Source: Nostoc sp. LEGE 06077
Lineage (GTDB): Bacteria > Cyanobacteriota > Cyanobacteriia > Cyanobacteriales > Nostocaceae
Reading direction: 5' to 3'
Length of the DNA: 63,441 nucleotides
NCBI RefSeq assembly: GCF_015207705.1
Contig: NZ_JADEWI010000041.1
Location: 1 to 63,441 of the forward strand
Positions 6,231-15,444 of this stretch are shown here, piece by piece (the stretch's first letter is position 1; every line of letters begins with the position of its first letter). The notes beneath the pieces were generated by a model. It was not told the origin of the DNA. It made no database searches and was given only the letters and a program-made list of their open reading frames with translations. The position numbers and the translations under genes were made by a program.

Positions 6231-6755
6231 ATGAGCAATACAGGGAAAACAAAGAAGCTGGCATCTTTTAACTGTGACCAAAAGATGTGGGAGGAGTTTA
6301 TCGCTCATTGCAACTCGAAAGGCACGACAGCAACAGCCACACTCACGCAATTTATTGAGCTATACCTAGATGGTTCTCTAGATGACCTTGATGTAATTGC
6401 TGGTAATGAAGATAAACGTCTGGACTCTTTAGAACAAAAAATTGAAGAGATAACAGCCCGAATGACACAGTTGGCTGAGGCGATTATGAAAATTCAAAAT
6501 TATTTAAATAATCAACCGAAGCGGCAAAATAAATCGTACAACAACAATTCATACTATCAAGGGCAAACTCCAAGAATCCAACCGCTAACGGCAGAAAATT
6601 TAGCTGTCAGACTTAATGTAAATGCAGAAACTGTACGTGAGCAGCGAGTTAATCTACCACCACCGCTTTTTGTGGCATGGTGCAAGGGCAAGGATAGAGG
6701 AGGGTTAGGCTGGGAATTTAACGAAAGTACAGGACTATATCATCCTGTAAGGTAG
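6231..6755 (+). CDS. hypothetical coiled-coil protein, possible DNA-binding
   Basis: This 174-residue protein has an N-terminal part (KKLASFNCDQKMWEEFIAHC) like a ribbon-helix-helix start, an acidic linker, a coiled coil (about 65-90), an Asn/Gln/Tyr-rich linker, and a C-terminal module (about 120-174: LTAENLAVRLNVNAETVREQR, ending WEFNESTGLYHPV). Proteins of this layout occur on Nostoc plasmids. The TACCTAGA direct repeats just upstream (6212-6230) could be its own operator. Function is unknown. Confidence 0.65.
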   Translation: MSNTGKTKKLASFNCDQKMWEEFIAHCNSKGTTATATLTQFIELYLDGSLDDLDVIAGNEDKRLDSLEQKIEEITARMTQLAEAIMKIQNYLNNQPKRQNKSYNNNSYYQGQTPRIQPLTAENLAVRLNVNAETVREQRVNLPPPLFVAWCKGKDRGGLGWEFNESTGLYHPVR

Positions 6756-6877
6756 TATTTTGAATTTACAGATTCCGTGCGAGGAAACGTAAGCCATCAT
6801 TTGCGAGCGCATACTTCAAAAGTTGAAATACAAATTAGTGTAAGTCTGAAGTGAGATAAATAAGAGAACGGAAATTT

Positions 6878-7702
6878 ATGATAAACCGCCGTTTTTGGGG
6901 TGTAGCTACTTTACTTGCGCTCTTTGTTGGGTGTTCACCAGCCCAATCCCAATTACCACCTAGCACTGAACTTTCCCCATCAATCAGTGTGCATTTGCTC
7001 TTGGGAAATCCCAGCAGTGCTACTCCAACAAGCATTACACCCGACAATTACCTGATGGTCAAAAATCAATATGCACTTTCCTACAACAACAGTAAGGGAA
7101 CTGCTAATTGGGTAGCTTGGCAGTTAAATAAGTCATGGCTGGGAGATGCAGACAGGCAAAATAATTTCCGTCCTGATAATACTTTGCCGAATGGTTGGGT
7201 GCGGATAACTCCTTCTATGTATTCTGGCTCTGGTTATGACAGAGGCCATATTGCACCATCGGGCGATCGCACCAAGACAACAGAAGATAATGCGGCCACT
7301 TTTTTAATGACAAACATGATGCCCCAGACACCCGATAACAATAGAAATACATGGGGCAATTTAGAAGATTATTGTCGAGAATTGGTAAGCCTTGGAAAAG
7401 AACTTTATATTGTTGCTGGGCCTAGTGGTAGTCAAGGCGAACCCCTCAAGGGTAAGGTAACAATTCCTCAAACCACTTGGAAGATTGTTGTGGTTTTAGA
7501 CACTCCCGGCGCTGGGCTTAATGGTATTACTGCTAATACTCGTGTTATCGCAGTTAATATTCCTAATGAGCAAGAACTAAATAATGACTGGAGAACTTAT
7601 AAAGTGAGTGTTGATGAATTAGAACAACTGACTGGCTACGATTTTCTCTCCTTAGTTTCGCCAAATATTCAGTCCGTTATTGAAAGCAAGGTAGAAAAGT
7701 AA
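6878..7702 (+). CDS. nucA: NucA-type non-specific DNA/RNA endonuclease
   Basis: A 274-residue secreted nuclease. A lipoprotein or signal sequence (MINRRFWGVATLLALFVGC) precedes the NUC1 domain. The catalytic DRGH lies near residues 120-123 (YDRGHIAPSGDR). The metal-site region is MTNMMPQTPDNNRNTWGNLEDYCREL. The family cuts single- and double-stranded DNA and RNA and acts outside the cytoplasm. In Anabaena the partner inhibitor NuiA protects the cell. Here the convergent inhibitor gene is broken, while this gene is complete. Confidence 0.92.
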   Translation: MINRRFWGVATLLALFVGCSPAQSQLPPSTELSPSISVHLLLGNPSSATPTSITPDNYLMVKNQYALSYNNSKGTANWVAWQLNKSWLGDADRQNNFRPDNTLPNGWVRITPSMYSGSGYDRGHIAPSGDRTKTTEDNAATFLMTNMMPQTPDNNRNTWGNLEDYCRELVSLGKELYIVAGPSGSQGEPLKGKVTIPQTTWKIVVVLDTPGAGLNGITANTRVIAVNIPNEQELNNDWRTYKVSVDELEQLTGYDFLSLVSPNIQSVIESKVEK

Positions 7703-7707
7703 ATAAC

Positions 7708-8112
7708 TCAAGTTTCTACAATTTTGGTAGCAATACCTGCCAAATTTTCTGTTGGGGGTTTCACCTACAACATAAACATCAATCTCTATATCACCGAGGC
7801 GATAAACCTGCAAATTGCTCAGTTTTTCTTTGAGCGTCTGCACAAGAGATTGAAATCGTTTAACAATTTTTTCTCTTCTTCACCATGCCAATATTCTTCT
7901 GTTGTTGCTACTTGAAAAAAATCATCAAACCCTACGATTTTTACGGGTGTGTCTATTGGATGGTTGGTTTGTTGTGAGATTTTCTCTGGTGTGGCAGGAC
8001 GTGTAATTTCCCACAAGAATACTGAGAATGGGTAATCAGACTCACTCATAAATAATAAGCCGTCAATTGCCAGTTTTAGCTGTTCTAAAATTTCAGAATT
8101 AGTTTTAGTCAT
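7708..8112 (-). pseudogene. nuiA: NuiA-type nuclease inhibitor, two frameshifts
   Basis: The start is MTKTNSEILEQLKLAIDGLLFMSES, the well-conserved NuiA N-terminus. After HGEEEKK the frame is lost at a run of six A (about 7880); the next frame continues KIVKRFQSLVQTLKEKLSNLQVYRLGD. A second shift at CCCCC (about 7755) is needed for the normal end (TENLAGIATKIVET, stop 7708-7710). Joined, the product is full length. NuiA binds the NucA active site and blocks it. Both shifts are in homopolymers, so sequencing error is possible. Confidence 0.85.
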
Positions 8113-8268
8113 AATGTCCGCTTGCTGCAAGATTAATATTAATCTCTAGGAAAAATCAAATTAAATATGACAAATTTAGTTATATTAAGGATTTAAACGT
8201 AGTTTAAAATAATATAAATAGTAAAATCCCAACCTGTAAGAACTAATACTAAATAACAGTAAAAAATC

Positions 8269-8604
8269 TTGATTATTATCATACGTAATCGTGCCACGCC
8301 AGAACAAATAGAACAGATGCTTGAGGAGCAAAAATTTTATATTAAACTGGCTGTAGACATAGAACGCCGTATTCTGGCTGGCGGCGGTGAAATGCACTAC
8401 TTTTGTGAACAAGCTTTGCTTGAGGATGGAAGCTCTCAAAAAAATATCTGGGGAGCAGGTTTTATGCCTATTACTCAAAAAATTAGCTATGATTCACTAA
8501 TCAATATTCGCCCCAGTCAAGGTAATCGTTCAATGGAGATACTTGACGCTACCATTAGAGAACAAGTTGCCCAAATTATTACTGAGTTGCTAGGTAACGT
8601 ATGA
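8269..8604 (+). CDS. DUF5674 family protein
   Basis: A 111-residue protein (starting with TTG, IIIIRNRATPEQIEQMLEEQ) that matches the DUF5674 pattern: KLAVDIERRILAGGGEMHYFCEQALLEDGSSQKNIWGAGF is typical. The stop overlaps the start of the next gene (ATGA), so they are translationally coupled. Members often sit in small two-gene units like toxin-antitoxin modules, but their biochemical role is not known. Confidence 0.75.
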   Translation: MIIIIRNRATPEQIEQMLEEQKFYIKLAVDIERRILAGGGEMHYFCEQALLEDGSSQKNIWGAGFMPITQKISYDSLINIRPSQGNRSMEILDATIREQVAQIITELLGNV

Positions 8605-8987
8605 CTGACTGGACTAAAAAACAAGAACGCTTCCTGCAATATAATATCCCTACTCGCTTGGGTCACTTAGCTACAAATTTAGCCCAAATTAAATCTTTTT
8701 GTGACGATGTAACGCCTGAAGATGTAGTAGCCAGTCTTTTTAAAGAAAGCTTGTATTTTATCGAGTGGACTGTTCCTAACATGATGCAGATAGACATTGA
8801 CCAAGCATCTGAGATAGTGGATTTGGGAAGGACTCTAACACGTTGGCTATTTAACTGGGAAAAAATTAGGTCTGATGCTACAGCTTTAACTCAAGTTCAT
8901 ACTGAAGTTAGCTTGTGGTCGCAACGTGTTATGGATATGTCGGGATTGTTATCAGAATCAACGGCGATTAGCTACAGTGGGGTGTAG
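8601..8987 (+). CDS. hypothetical partner of the DUF5674 gene
   Basis: A 128-residue helical protein coupled by a 4-bp overlap to the upstream gene. It contains a hydrophobic, acidic pattern (FIEWTVPNMMQIDIDQASEIVDLGRTLTRW) and no obvious catalytic motif. The tight coupling suggests that the two products act together. A toxin-antitoxin or adaptor role is only a guess. Confidence 0.65.
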   Translation: MTDWTKKQERFLQYNIPTRLGHLATNLAQIKSFCDDVTPEDVVASLFKESLYFIEWTVPNMMQIDIDQASEIVDLGRTLTRWLFNWEKIRSDATALTQVHTEVSLWSQRVMDMSGLLSESTAISYSGV

Positions 8988-9064
8988 CAAAGTAGGTCTA
9001 TGGTCGGACGCATCGCTCTTTCTCGCTCAGGTATAGTTGCAGTTTGTCAAAAGTGAGAGCGCAA

Positions 9065-11308
9065 TCATTGTGACGCTACTTGAATTAACCTCTGCTGCAA
9101 TCGGGTATATCGCTCCTGGGACTTTGTAGAACGAACGCACATACTGATTGCCTTCTGGCTGCCAATAATAATCGCCAGCTTCTTAGCACGGGTTAACCCT
9201 GTATAAAGTAAATTCCGAGTCAGCATCATATAATGTTGCGTGTACAAAGGCAAAATCACTACTGGGTATTCAGAACCCTGCGACTTATGTATGCTAACGC
9301 TCCAGGCTAAAGCAAGCTCATTCATATCAGCATAATCATAAGTAACTTCGCGCTCCTGGTACTGTACGATTACCTCCTGTTCTTCGGTATCAATAGTAGT
9401 AATAAATCCCACATCACCATTAAACACTTCCCTTTGATAATCGTTGGTGAGTTGGATAATGCGATCGCCTGTTCTAAAAATAGTCCCACCCCTGGTTACT
9501 TCAATTTTTTCAGGGCTAGGTGGATTAATTAACTGTTGCAGTACGTTATTGAGATTGCGTGTACCCACTAATCCCCGTGACATTGGGCAAAGCACTTGTA
9601 CGTCAGTAGCAGGATTAAAACCAAGTTGGGGAATGAAATCAGCAATTAACTCGCTAATTGCCTGTACTCCATGTTCTGGCTCAAACCCTCCACCATGCCA
9701 CAGACAATCAGATTGAGGAGTGTTGGAAATTGATTCAATATTGGGATATTGCCCCCGGTTAATTAGATGCGATGCAGTAATGATTTTGCTAGTAGCAGCT
9801 TGGCGAAATACTTGGGTGAGTCTCACTACAGGCACTTTTCCCGAATTTATTAAATCTGCCAGCACGTTACCCGCACCTACCGATGGCAATTGGTCAATAT
9901 CTCCCACCAACAGGAGTTGGGCATTGTCTGCCACAGCTTGAACTAAAGAATACGCTAGAAACAAGTCGAGCATACTAGCTTCGTCTACAATAATTGCACT
10001 ATGGGGTAATGGATTAGTGCGATCGCGTTTAAAACTGCGAGTTCTGGGGTCAAATTCCAAAAGGCGATGTATCGTTTTTGCCTCCAACCCTGTCATCTCG
10101 CCTAACCTTTGCGCTGCCCGTCCAGTTGGTGCAGCCAGGGCGATTGATTTACCCATTGCCTTCCACAAACTGACTATGGTGCTAGTGCAGAATGTCTTAC
10201 CGACACCAGGGCCACCTGTAATGACGGTGAATCGAGAGTAAGCAGCCGTTTCTACTGCTTGTTGCTGTTCGGGTGATAGTGAAACTTGGCGGCTACTGCT
10301 AAAACGCTCCAACCAAGTGCGGACGCGAGGAATATCAGAACTGATGGGGTAGGTGAGGCGATGGCGTACCAATTGGGCTAAGTTTTGTTCGGTGTAGAAG
10401 TAAGTAGGCTTATAACAATTGAGCGTTTTATCAGCATCACGTTCTCTAATTAGCTCATCTTTCAAAGCCATATCTTTAATAGTCTGTGTGATGGCATCTG
10501 CTGTTGGTTGATGGTCAGCAGTAGTGAGCAGTTTAGTCACCGATTCAATTAATTCTGTTTGAGGTAAGTAGCAATGTCCATCTTCTGCTGCTTCACTCAA
10601 AGCATGAACAAGTCCAGCACAGTAACGAAACTCTGAATCTGCGGGAACTCCCAAATTACGAGCTATTTTATCAGCAGTTAAAAAACCAATGCCGTAAATG
10701 TCAGTTGCCAACTGGTAGGGGTTTTCGGTGACGGTGGCGATCGCTTTGTCTTGGTATTGCTTATAAATCTTGACTGCGTATGTTGTAGAGACACCATGAC
10801 TTTGCAGAAATACCATCACTTCCTTGATGGCTTTTTGGGTTTCCCAGGCGTTTTTAATTAACTTGATGCGTTTTTTGGCAATGCCGTTGACTTCAATTAG
10901 TCGTTCGATTTGGGTTTCAATAATATCTAAAGTCTCTATCCCAAAGTGAGTAACAATGCGTTTGGCTGTGACTGGCCCCACACCTTTAATTAGACCACTA
11001 CCTAAATACTTTTCAATGCCTGTGAGGGTGGCTGGTTTGGTTTCTTTATAATTAACAACTTGAAACTGTAAACCATACTGGGGATGTTCGCGCCAAAAAC
11101 CAGTTAATTGCAGCGTTTGTCCTGGTTGGATATCTGCAAAGCTGCCAGTAATTGTAGTTAATTCCTTGGCACCAGGGCGTTGTAACCGCGCCACGGTATA
11201 ACCTGACTCTTGAGAATAATAGGTTAGGCGTTCTACCACTCCCGTAATTGATTCATGTTTGGGAGTAGCGTTGACTTGTTGCTGGCTTGGTAGGGGCGTG
11301 GTGGACAT
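9065..11308 (-). CDS. recD2: RecD2-like ATP-dependent DNA helicase
   Basis: This is about 747 residues from the ATG at 11308; a TTG at 11329 is less likely. The order is an OB-like N-terminal part (residues about 20-90), helix-hairpin-helix repeats (GIEKYLGSGLIKGVGPVTAKRI), then SF1 motifs: Walker A ITGGPGVGKTFCTS, Walker B IIVDEASMLD, GDIDQLPSVG, and the late motif ALAWSVSIHKSQGSEYPVV. RecD2 proteins are 5'-3' helicases that act in DNA repair outside RecBCD. The gene is complete and has HIP1 sites. It looks like ordinary chromosomal-type cargo. Confidence 0.9.
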   Translation of the reverse strand: MSTTPLPSQQQVNATPKHESITGVVERLTYYSQESGYTVARLQRPGAKELTTITGSFADIQPGQTLQLTGFWREHPQYGLQFQVVNYKETKPATLTGIEKYLGSGLIKGVGPVTAKRIVTHFGIETLDIIETQIERLIEVNGIAKKRIKLIKNAWETQKAIKEVMVFLQSHGVSTTYAVKIYKQYQDKAIATVTENPYQLATDIYGIGFLTADKIARNLGVPADSEFRYCAGLVHALSEAAEDGHCYLPQTELIESVTKLLTTADHQPTADAITQTIKDMALKDELIRERDADKTLNCYKPTYFYTEQNLAQLVRHRLTYPISSDIPRVRTWLERFSSSRQVSLSPEQQQAVETAAYSRFTVITGGPGVGKTFCTSTIVSLWKAMGKSIALAAPTGRAAQRLGEMTGLEAKTIHRLLEFDPRTRSFKRDRTNPLPHSAIIVDEASMLDLFLAYSLVQAVADNAQLLLVGDIDQLPSVGAGNVLADLINSGKVPVVRLTQVFRQAATSKIITASHLINRGQYPNIESISNTPQSDCLWHGGGFEPEHGVQAISELIADFIPQLGFNPATDVQVLCPMSRGLVGTRNLNNVLQQLINPPSPEKIEVTRGGTIFRTGDRIIQLTNDYQREVFNGDVGFITTIDTEEQEVIVQYQEREVTYDYADMNELALAWSVSIHKSQGSEYPVVILPLYTQHYMMLTRNLLYTGLTRAKKLAIIIGSQKAISMCVRSTKSQERYTRLQQRLIQVASQ

Positions 11309-11359
11309 CACTTTTAGGAGACGGCGCAATACGGTTCGGTTAACAAATTTATCTGTTGA

Positions 11360-11460
11360 GGTGAGCAGGGGGGCGGAGGAGCTTCAGGGGCAGGGGAGAG
11401 TTACTTGTCAATTCCCCCTTTCACCCCTGCACCCCTGCACCCTTGCTTGCCTACACGAGT
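11360..11460. repeat. G/C-skewed intergenic repeat
   Basis: A GGGGCAGGGGAGAG-type purine run is followed by a pyrimidine run (TTCCCCCTTTCACCCCTGCACCCC), able to form a long hairpin. A related copy lies at 13655-13750. Such repeats are common between Nostoc genes. The rest of 11330-11703 holds no gene I can support. Confidence 0.55.
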
Positions 11461-11703
11461 AAGTTTCTTATCCGAACCGTATTAGGATACGGCGCAGCCA
11501 TTATACTCGATGCTCACTGTTTTAGAAGTCATCGAGTTAGCTTTGTATAGTATTTATGTACTATATAGTAAATTATGGAGAATAGCGATGGCTGTGCCAA
11601 CATTAAGGGCAAACTTAGCGTACAATGCAACCCGTTTTGGTATGGTGATGCCAATATTATGTGTCATAGTCAAACAGGTGTTTCTTAAACGCTATCTATT
11701 CTC

Positions 11704-12084
11704 ATGTTTACTCTCAATAAAAAGTATTTTTACTTCACAGTCATTCTATTTTCAATAGAAGTATTTATTGCTATTTTTGTCAATGAAAGTTTTATCCGTC
11801 CTTTTATCGGCGATGTTTTAGTAGTTATCCTAATTTATTGTTTTGTCAAAACTTTTCTGAAGATACATTCATCCATTGTCATTTCAGCAGTTTTGGCATT
11901 TTCTTGCACTATCGAAATTCTCCAATATTTCAATTTTGTCAAGATTTTAGGATTACAAAAGTATAAAATTATGGCTATTGCATTAGGAAGTACATTTGAT
12001 GGGAAAGACATAATTGCTTATACCATAGGTGCGATAACAGTCTTATTATGGGAAAATCAAACAAATAGAAAAGTAAAAGATTAA
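11704..12084 (+). CDS. DUF2809 family membrane protein
   Basis: A 126-residue protein with four hydrophobic stretches (about 8-25, 33-50, 57-77 and 100-120) and the DUF2809-like features FIRPFIGDVLVV and GKDIIAYTIG. It is an integral inner-membrane protein of unknown role. It stands alone, about 160 bp before the DUF2252 gene on the same strand. Confidence 0.75.
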   Translation: MFTLNKKYFYFTVILFSIEVFIAIFVNESFIRPFIGDVLVVILIYCFVKTFLKIHSSIVISAVLAFSCTIEILQYFNFVKILGLQKYKIMAIALGSTFDGKDIIAYTIGAITVLLWENQTNRKVKD

Positions 12085-12243
12085 TTTCTGACTGGATTTG
12101 AGATAGTATCTACTAGCATTTATTGTTGGAGTAAGACACATCATTTTCTCAGGATGATCGAGGTATTTTCTCAGAATTATAGAAACGATTACTCTTATAC
12201 TTATTTTCAGGATAAACATAACTTTAAAGTTTAGTGTTCTATT

Positions 12244-13629
12244 ATGTTTAGGTTAAAAAAATTCACAGTAATCGCAATTTTAGTCTTTGCAGTTATAATT
12301 TTAGGATTTCCAGGCCAGACTCAAGCTGCATTTTCCCGTTCAAGTTGGATAGAAAATCAAATTTATCAATATAATCATCCCTTTGCCTCACAATTACCGC
12401 AAGAACTAGCGACAAAAATGCAAAAGATGGCAGTTAGTCCTTTCGCCTTTTATCGAGGAACTGCTCACATCTTCTATAGTGATATGCAGACATTACCAAG
12501 TTCAGCATTTGTCAATTCTTCAACAAGAGCTATTTGGTTAGAAGGTGATATGCACCTACAAAATCTTGGGGGGATGCGGGATGCCAATGGTAACAATGTT
12601 TTTGATACCAGCGATTTTGATGAAGGTTATCTCGGCCCCTACGTCTGGGATTTGCGCCGGATGGCAGTTTCAATTCTTTTAGCCGCGAAAGAAAATGGAC
12701 TGAGTTCTAATGATGCTCAGGATGTTGTACGGAATTTTCTGGATACCTACCTCAACAAAATGGGGGATTTTAAGGGAACCAATGACGAATTATCTTACCG
12801 TTTAGAATCGAGTAATACAAATGGTGTTGTTAACGATTTAATTCAAAAGACTGCCGCCAACAGTCGTTCTAACTTTTTAAGCAAGTATACGCTAATTAAT
12901 ACTAGTGGCAATCGCCTCTTCCAGACCACTGCTGAACTTCAACCTTTATCTAGCAGTACCTATTCAGCTATTACTACTGGGATGAGTAGCTACATTACTT
13001 CAATTGCTAGTAGTAAGCGTTACAGCAATAGTTATTATATTGTCAAAGATATTCGTCTCAAATTAGGCTCAGGAACTGGTAGCCTCGGCAGATATCGATA
13101 TTACTTGCTAATTGAAGGCCCAACTTCTGCAACCAGTGACGATGTGATTTTAGAAATGAAGCAAGAAACTAGCAGCACCGTAGCTATAGCTGCGCCAGAG
13201 TTGTTGCCAAGTTCTGTTTATAGTAACCATCAAAGTGCAAGAGTGAGCATTGCCACGAAAGCGATGCTTGCCAACACTGATCCTTTGGTTGGCTACACTA
13301 CAGTCAACAATCTCTTTTTCTTTCTACGTGAAAAATCGCCCTACCAAGAGGATTTTGATTACAAGTTGCTCACAAGCAAATCAAAATTCCTGGATGCAAT
13401 GGGATATGCCGGGAAAGTGGTAGCTAAAAACCATGCTATCTCTGACAAAGATTACAATAGTGCAATTGTTTCCTACAGTGTGGATAAAGAAGTCACAGAT
13501 GTTGTCGGTAGTAACACTTCTGCATTTAAAAATGAGATTGTCAACTTTGCCTTAGACTATGCCACTCAAGTTGAGTATGACTATGCCAGTTTTGTTAGTG
13601 CTTTAAACCGAGGAGTCATACTCTACTAA
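12244..13629 (+). CDS. secreted DUF2252 family protein
   Basis: This 461-residue protein has a signal peptide (hydrophobic to about residue 29, QTQAAF). The DUF2252 core carries FYRGT, LEGDMHLQNLGG (a G-D-x-H-x-x-N motif near 100-110) and DTSDFDE, motifs that resemble the active site of aminoglycoside phosphotransferase/HipA-type kinases. Substrate and activity are unknown. Export is inferred from the signal sequence. Confidence 0.85.
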   Translation: MFRLKKFTVIAILVFAVIILGFPGQTQAAFSRSSWIENQIYQYNHPFASQLPQELATKMQKMAVSPFAFYRGTAHIFYSDMQTLPSSAFVNSSTRAIWLEGDMHLQNLGGMRDANGNNVFDTSDFDEGYLGPYVWDLRRMAVSILLAAKENGLSSNDAQDVVRNFLDTYLNKMGDFKGTNDELSYRLESSNTNGVVNDLIQKTAANSRSNFLSKYTLINTSGNRLFQTTAELQPLSSSTYSAITTGMSSYITSIASSKRYSNSYYIVKDIRLKLGSGTGSLGRYRYYLLIEGPTSATSDDVILEMKQETSSTVAIAAPELLPSSVYSNHQSARVSIATKAMLANTDPLVGYTTVNNLFFFLREKSPYQEDFDYKLLTSKSKFLDAMGYAGKVVAKNHAISDKDYNSAIVSYSVDKEVTDVVGSNTSAFKNEIVNFALDYATQVEYDYASFVSALNRGVILY

Positions 13630-13654
13630 AGTAGTAGTCTGCCAAGAGAACTTT

Positions 13655-13750
13655 GCGTGGTGGACAGCAGAGGGGCTTCGGGGCAGAGGGGCAGGGGAGA
13701 AAGTACCTTCATTCCCCCCTGCTCCCCTGCTCCCTTGCTGGGTCTACACG
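13655..13750. repeat. G/C-skewed intergenic repeat, second copy
   Basis: GGGGCAGAGGGGCAGGGGAG is followed by CCCCCCTGCTCCCCTGCTCC, a hairpin-forming relative of 11360-11460. Confidence 0.55.
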
Positions 13751-13821
13751 GCAATATTGGGTTGGTGAACTAGTAGTTTGCCGCCGCTCTCCTCGCGCCT
13801 CTTTTGGTAACTTTTCCTCTC

Positions 13822-13862
13822 TGCGTTCGCGTAGCGTGTCGGAGACAGACGCTACGCGAACG
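13822..13862. repeat. palindromic CTACGC repeat
   Basis: GCGTTCGCGTAGCGT and ACGCTACGCGAACGC form a near-perfect inverted repeat around GTCGGAGACAG. The same core (GCTACGCGAAC) is found inside tRNA-Arg(ACG) and at about 19580. Confidence 0.7.
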
Positions 13863-13926
13863 CTTGAATTTCAGGAGACAGGCGTTAGCGGAGCTTATCG
13901 TAGATATCGCTCTTGTATGAGAATTA

Positions 13927-14565
13927 TTAAATGCTGTTGGCGTAGTCGTATTTGCCTCCACGTTCAAGGGCGCGTTTATAGGCAGGTCGCGCATGGATGC
14001 GTTCGATAAAATCCTGAATCTTTGGTCGGCTTGAGATAAGTTCGGCTTGTAGCGCAACCAATTCCAGAGGAAAGCTCATTTGGATATCGGCGGCGGTGAA
14101 TTCTGAGCCGACAAACCACGTACTCTTACCAAGTTCAGCTTCTATATAATCAAAGTGAAGTTTGATTTGGGGCGCGATGAATGCGTCGTTTGCCCTGCTG
14201 TCTCCTGTTCCAAAACGGTTAAAGATGAGGTTCATTACCAGAGGTGGCATTGCCGAGCCTTCGGCGTAATGCAGCCAATAGGTGTACCGCAGACGCTCTG
14301 GCGTACCGGATTCTGGAATTAGCCGACCATTGCCGTATCGCTCTACTATGTATTCGATAATAGCGCCGGACTCAGCAACAGTCACTTCTGCATCTGTAAT
14401 TACTGGTGACTTGCCGAGCGGATGAACTTCTCGCAACGATGTCGGAGCCAGCATCGTCTTTGAGTCACGTTCGTAGAACTTGATATCGTATTCGATGCCT
14501 AATTCTTCAAGTAGCCATAGCACACGCTGCGATCGCGAGTTGTTGAGATGATGGACAATGATCAT
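13927..14565 (-). CDS. glutathione S-transferase
   Basis: This 212-residue protein has an N-terminal thioredoxin-fold domain (MIIVHHLNNSRSQRVLWLLEELG, with the cis-Pro region HPLGKSPVI and ESGAIIEYI glutathione-binding pattern) and a C-terminal helical domain (FTAADIQMSFPLE). It conjugates or reduces substrates with glutathione in the cytoplasm. It starts 5 bp after the DUF4174 gene, so both may be one minus-strand unit linked to oxidative stress. Confidence 0.88.
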   Translation of the reverse strand: MIIVHHLNNSRSQRVLWLLEELGIEYDIKFYERDSKTMLAPTSLREVHPLGKSPVITDAEVTVAESGAIIEYIVERYGNGRLIPESGTPERLRYTYWLHYAEGSAMPPLVMNLIFNRFGTGDSRANDAFIAPQIKLHFDYIEAELGKSTWFVGSEFTAADIQMSFPLELVALQAELISSRPKIQDFIERIHARPAYKRALERGGKYDYANSI

Positions 14566-14570
14566 AATAG

Positions 14571-15059
14571 CTAGTTTCTACCTCGCTGTTGCATTTCTTG
14601 TTGACGCATGGGCATAGCATCAATTTGCTCAAAAATTGCTGTTGCCTGAACTGGTATAGTGTCACTGCGCTTAACACCACCATCTTTGCCTACCAAAATA
14701 ACGCGGAAATTATCTTTGTCAACTCCAAAGCGATTTCGCAAATTAGCAGCAGAAGATTCATCTATTAACTGTCCGTTGGCATAGCTTTTATCTGTTGCCA
14801 AAACCTGAACCAGAACTAAATCCCGGTCTGTAAAACCACTATTATGCTGTTGAAATAACTGCATCTGCTGTTGATAGATATGGTGATCAACAGACGGTGC
14901 AAACACTAGTAGCACGCGGTTTTGCCATTTTTGAGAACTGAGGTTAAATGAAGACATTTTGATGGCATGGGTTGAACCTTGGGCAGTATCAGCAATGCTG
15001 ACTGGTGATAGAACTATAGACGCGGTGAGAATCAGGTTGATTAATACTAAGTTATTCAC
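14571..15059 (-). CDS. exported DUF4174 protein
   Basis: This 162-residue protein has a signal peptide (MNNLVLINLILTASIVLSPVSIA) and the DUF4174 pattern WQNRVLLVFAPSVDHHIYQQQMQLF ... FRVILVGKDGGVK, a thioredoxin-like fold without the CxxC pair. It is probably periplasmic. It lies directly upstream of the glutathione S-transferase gene. Confidence 0.78.
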   Translation of the reverse strand: MNNLVLINLILTASIVLSPVSIADTAQGSTHAIKMSSFNLSSQKWQNRVLLVFAPSVDHHIYQQQMQLFQQHNSGFTDRDLVLVQVLATDKSYANGQLIDESSAANLRNRFGVDKDNFRVILVGKDGGVKRSDTIPVQATAIFEQIDAMPMRQQEMQQRGRN

Positions 15060-15444
15060 TTCGGCGGTTGATATGAGCGTTCCAACAACTCAAACTACCA
15101 TTAGTTTCCCCGCTCTGACTCTATCTGATGATTGAATAAGTGTGATGCTTACCCCCTCTCTGCTTTGGTGTTTTTCCTCTCTTGATTTTATGGGAGGCGA
15201 TCGCTCCTCAAAATTTACAATCAATTCAAGCGAGGAAACCCAAGCTTAGGCGTAATCTGTCGCTTTATGCTTTTACATAGATGTTGTAGTGATCGCTCTG
15301 GCTGTCTTTATAGTTACCCGTTGATCTAACGAAGTGTGTAAGCTCTCAGTTAACTGGTATCTTAAATTAAGAGCTTGCATTCTTGCAAGAATGCACCTGT
15401 TTCGGACAGATATTTTCAACCCAATAACTACAGGGATTGCAGGC

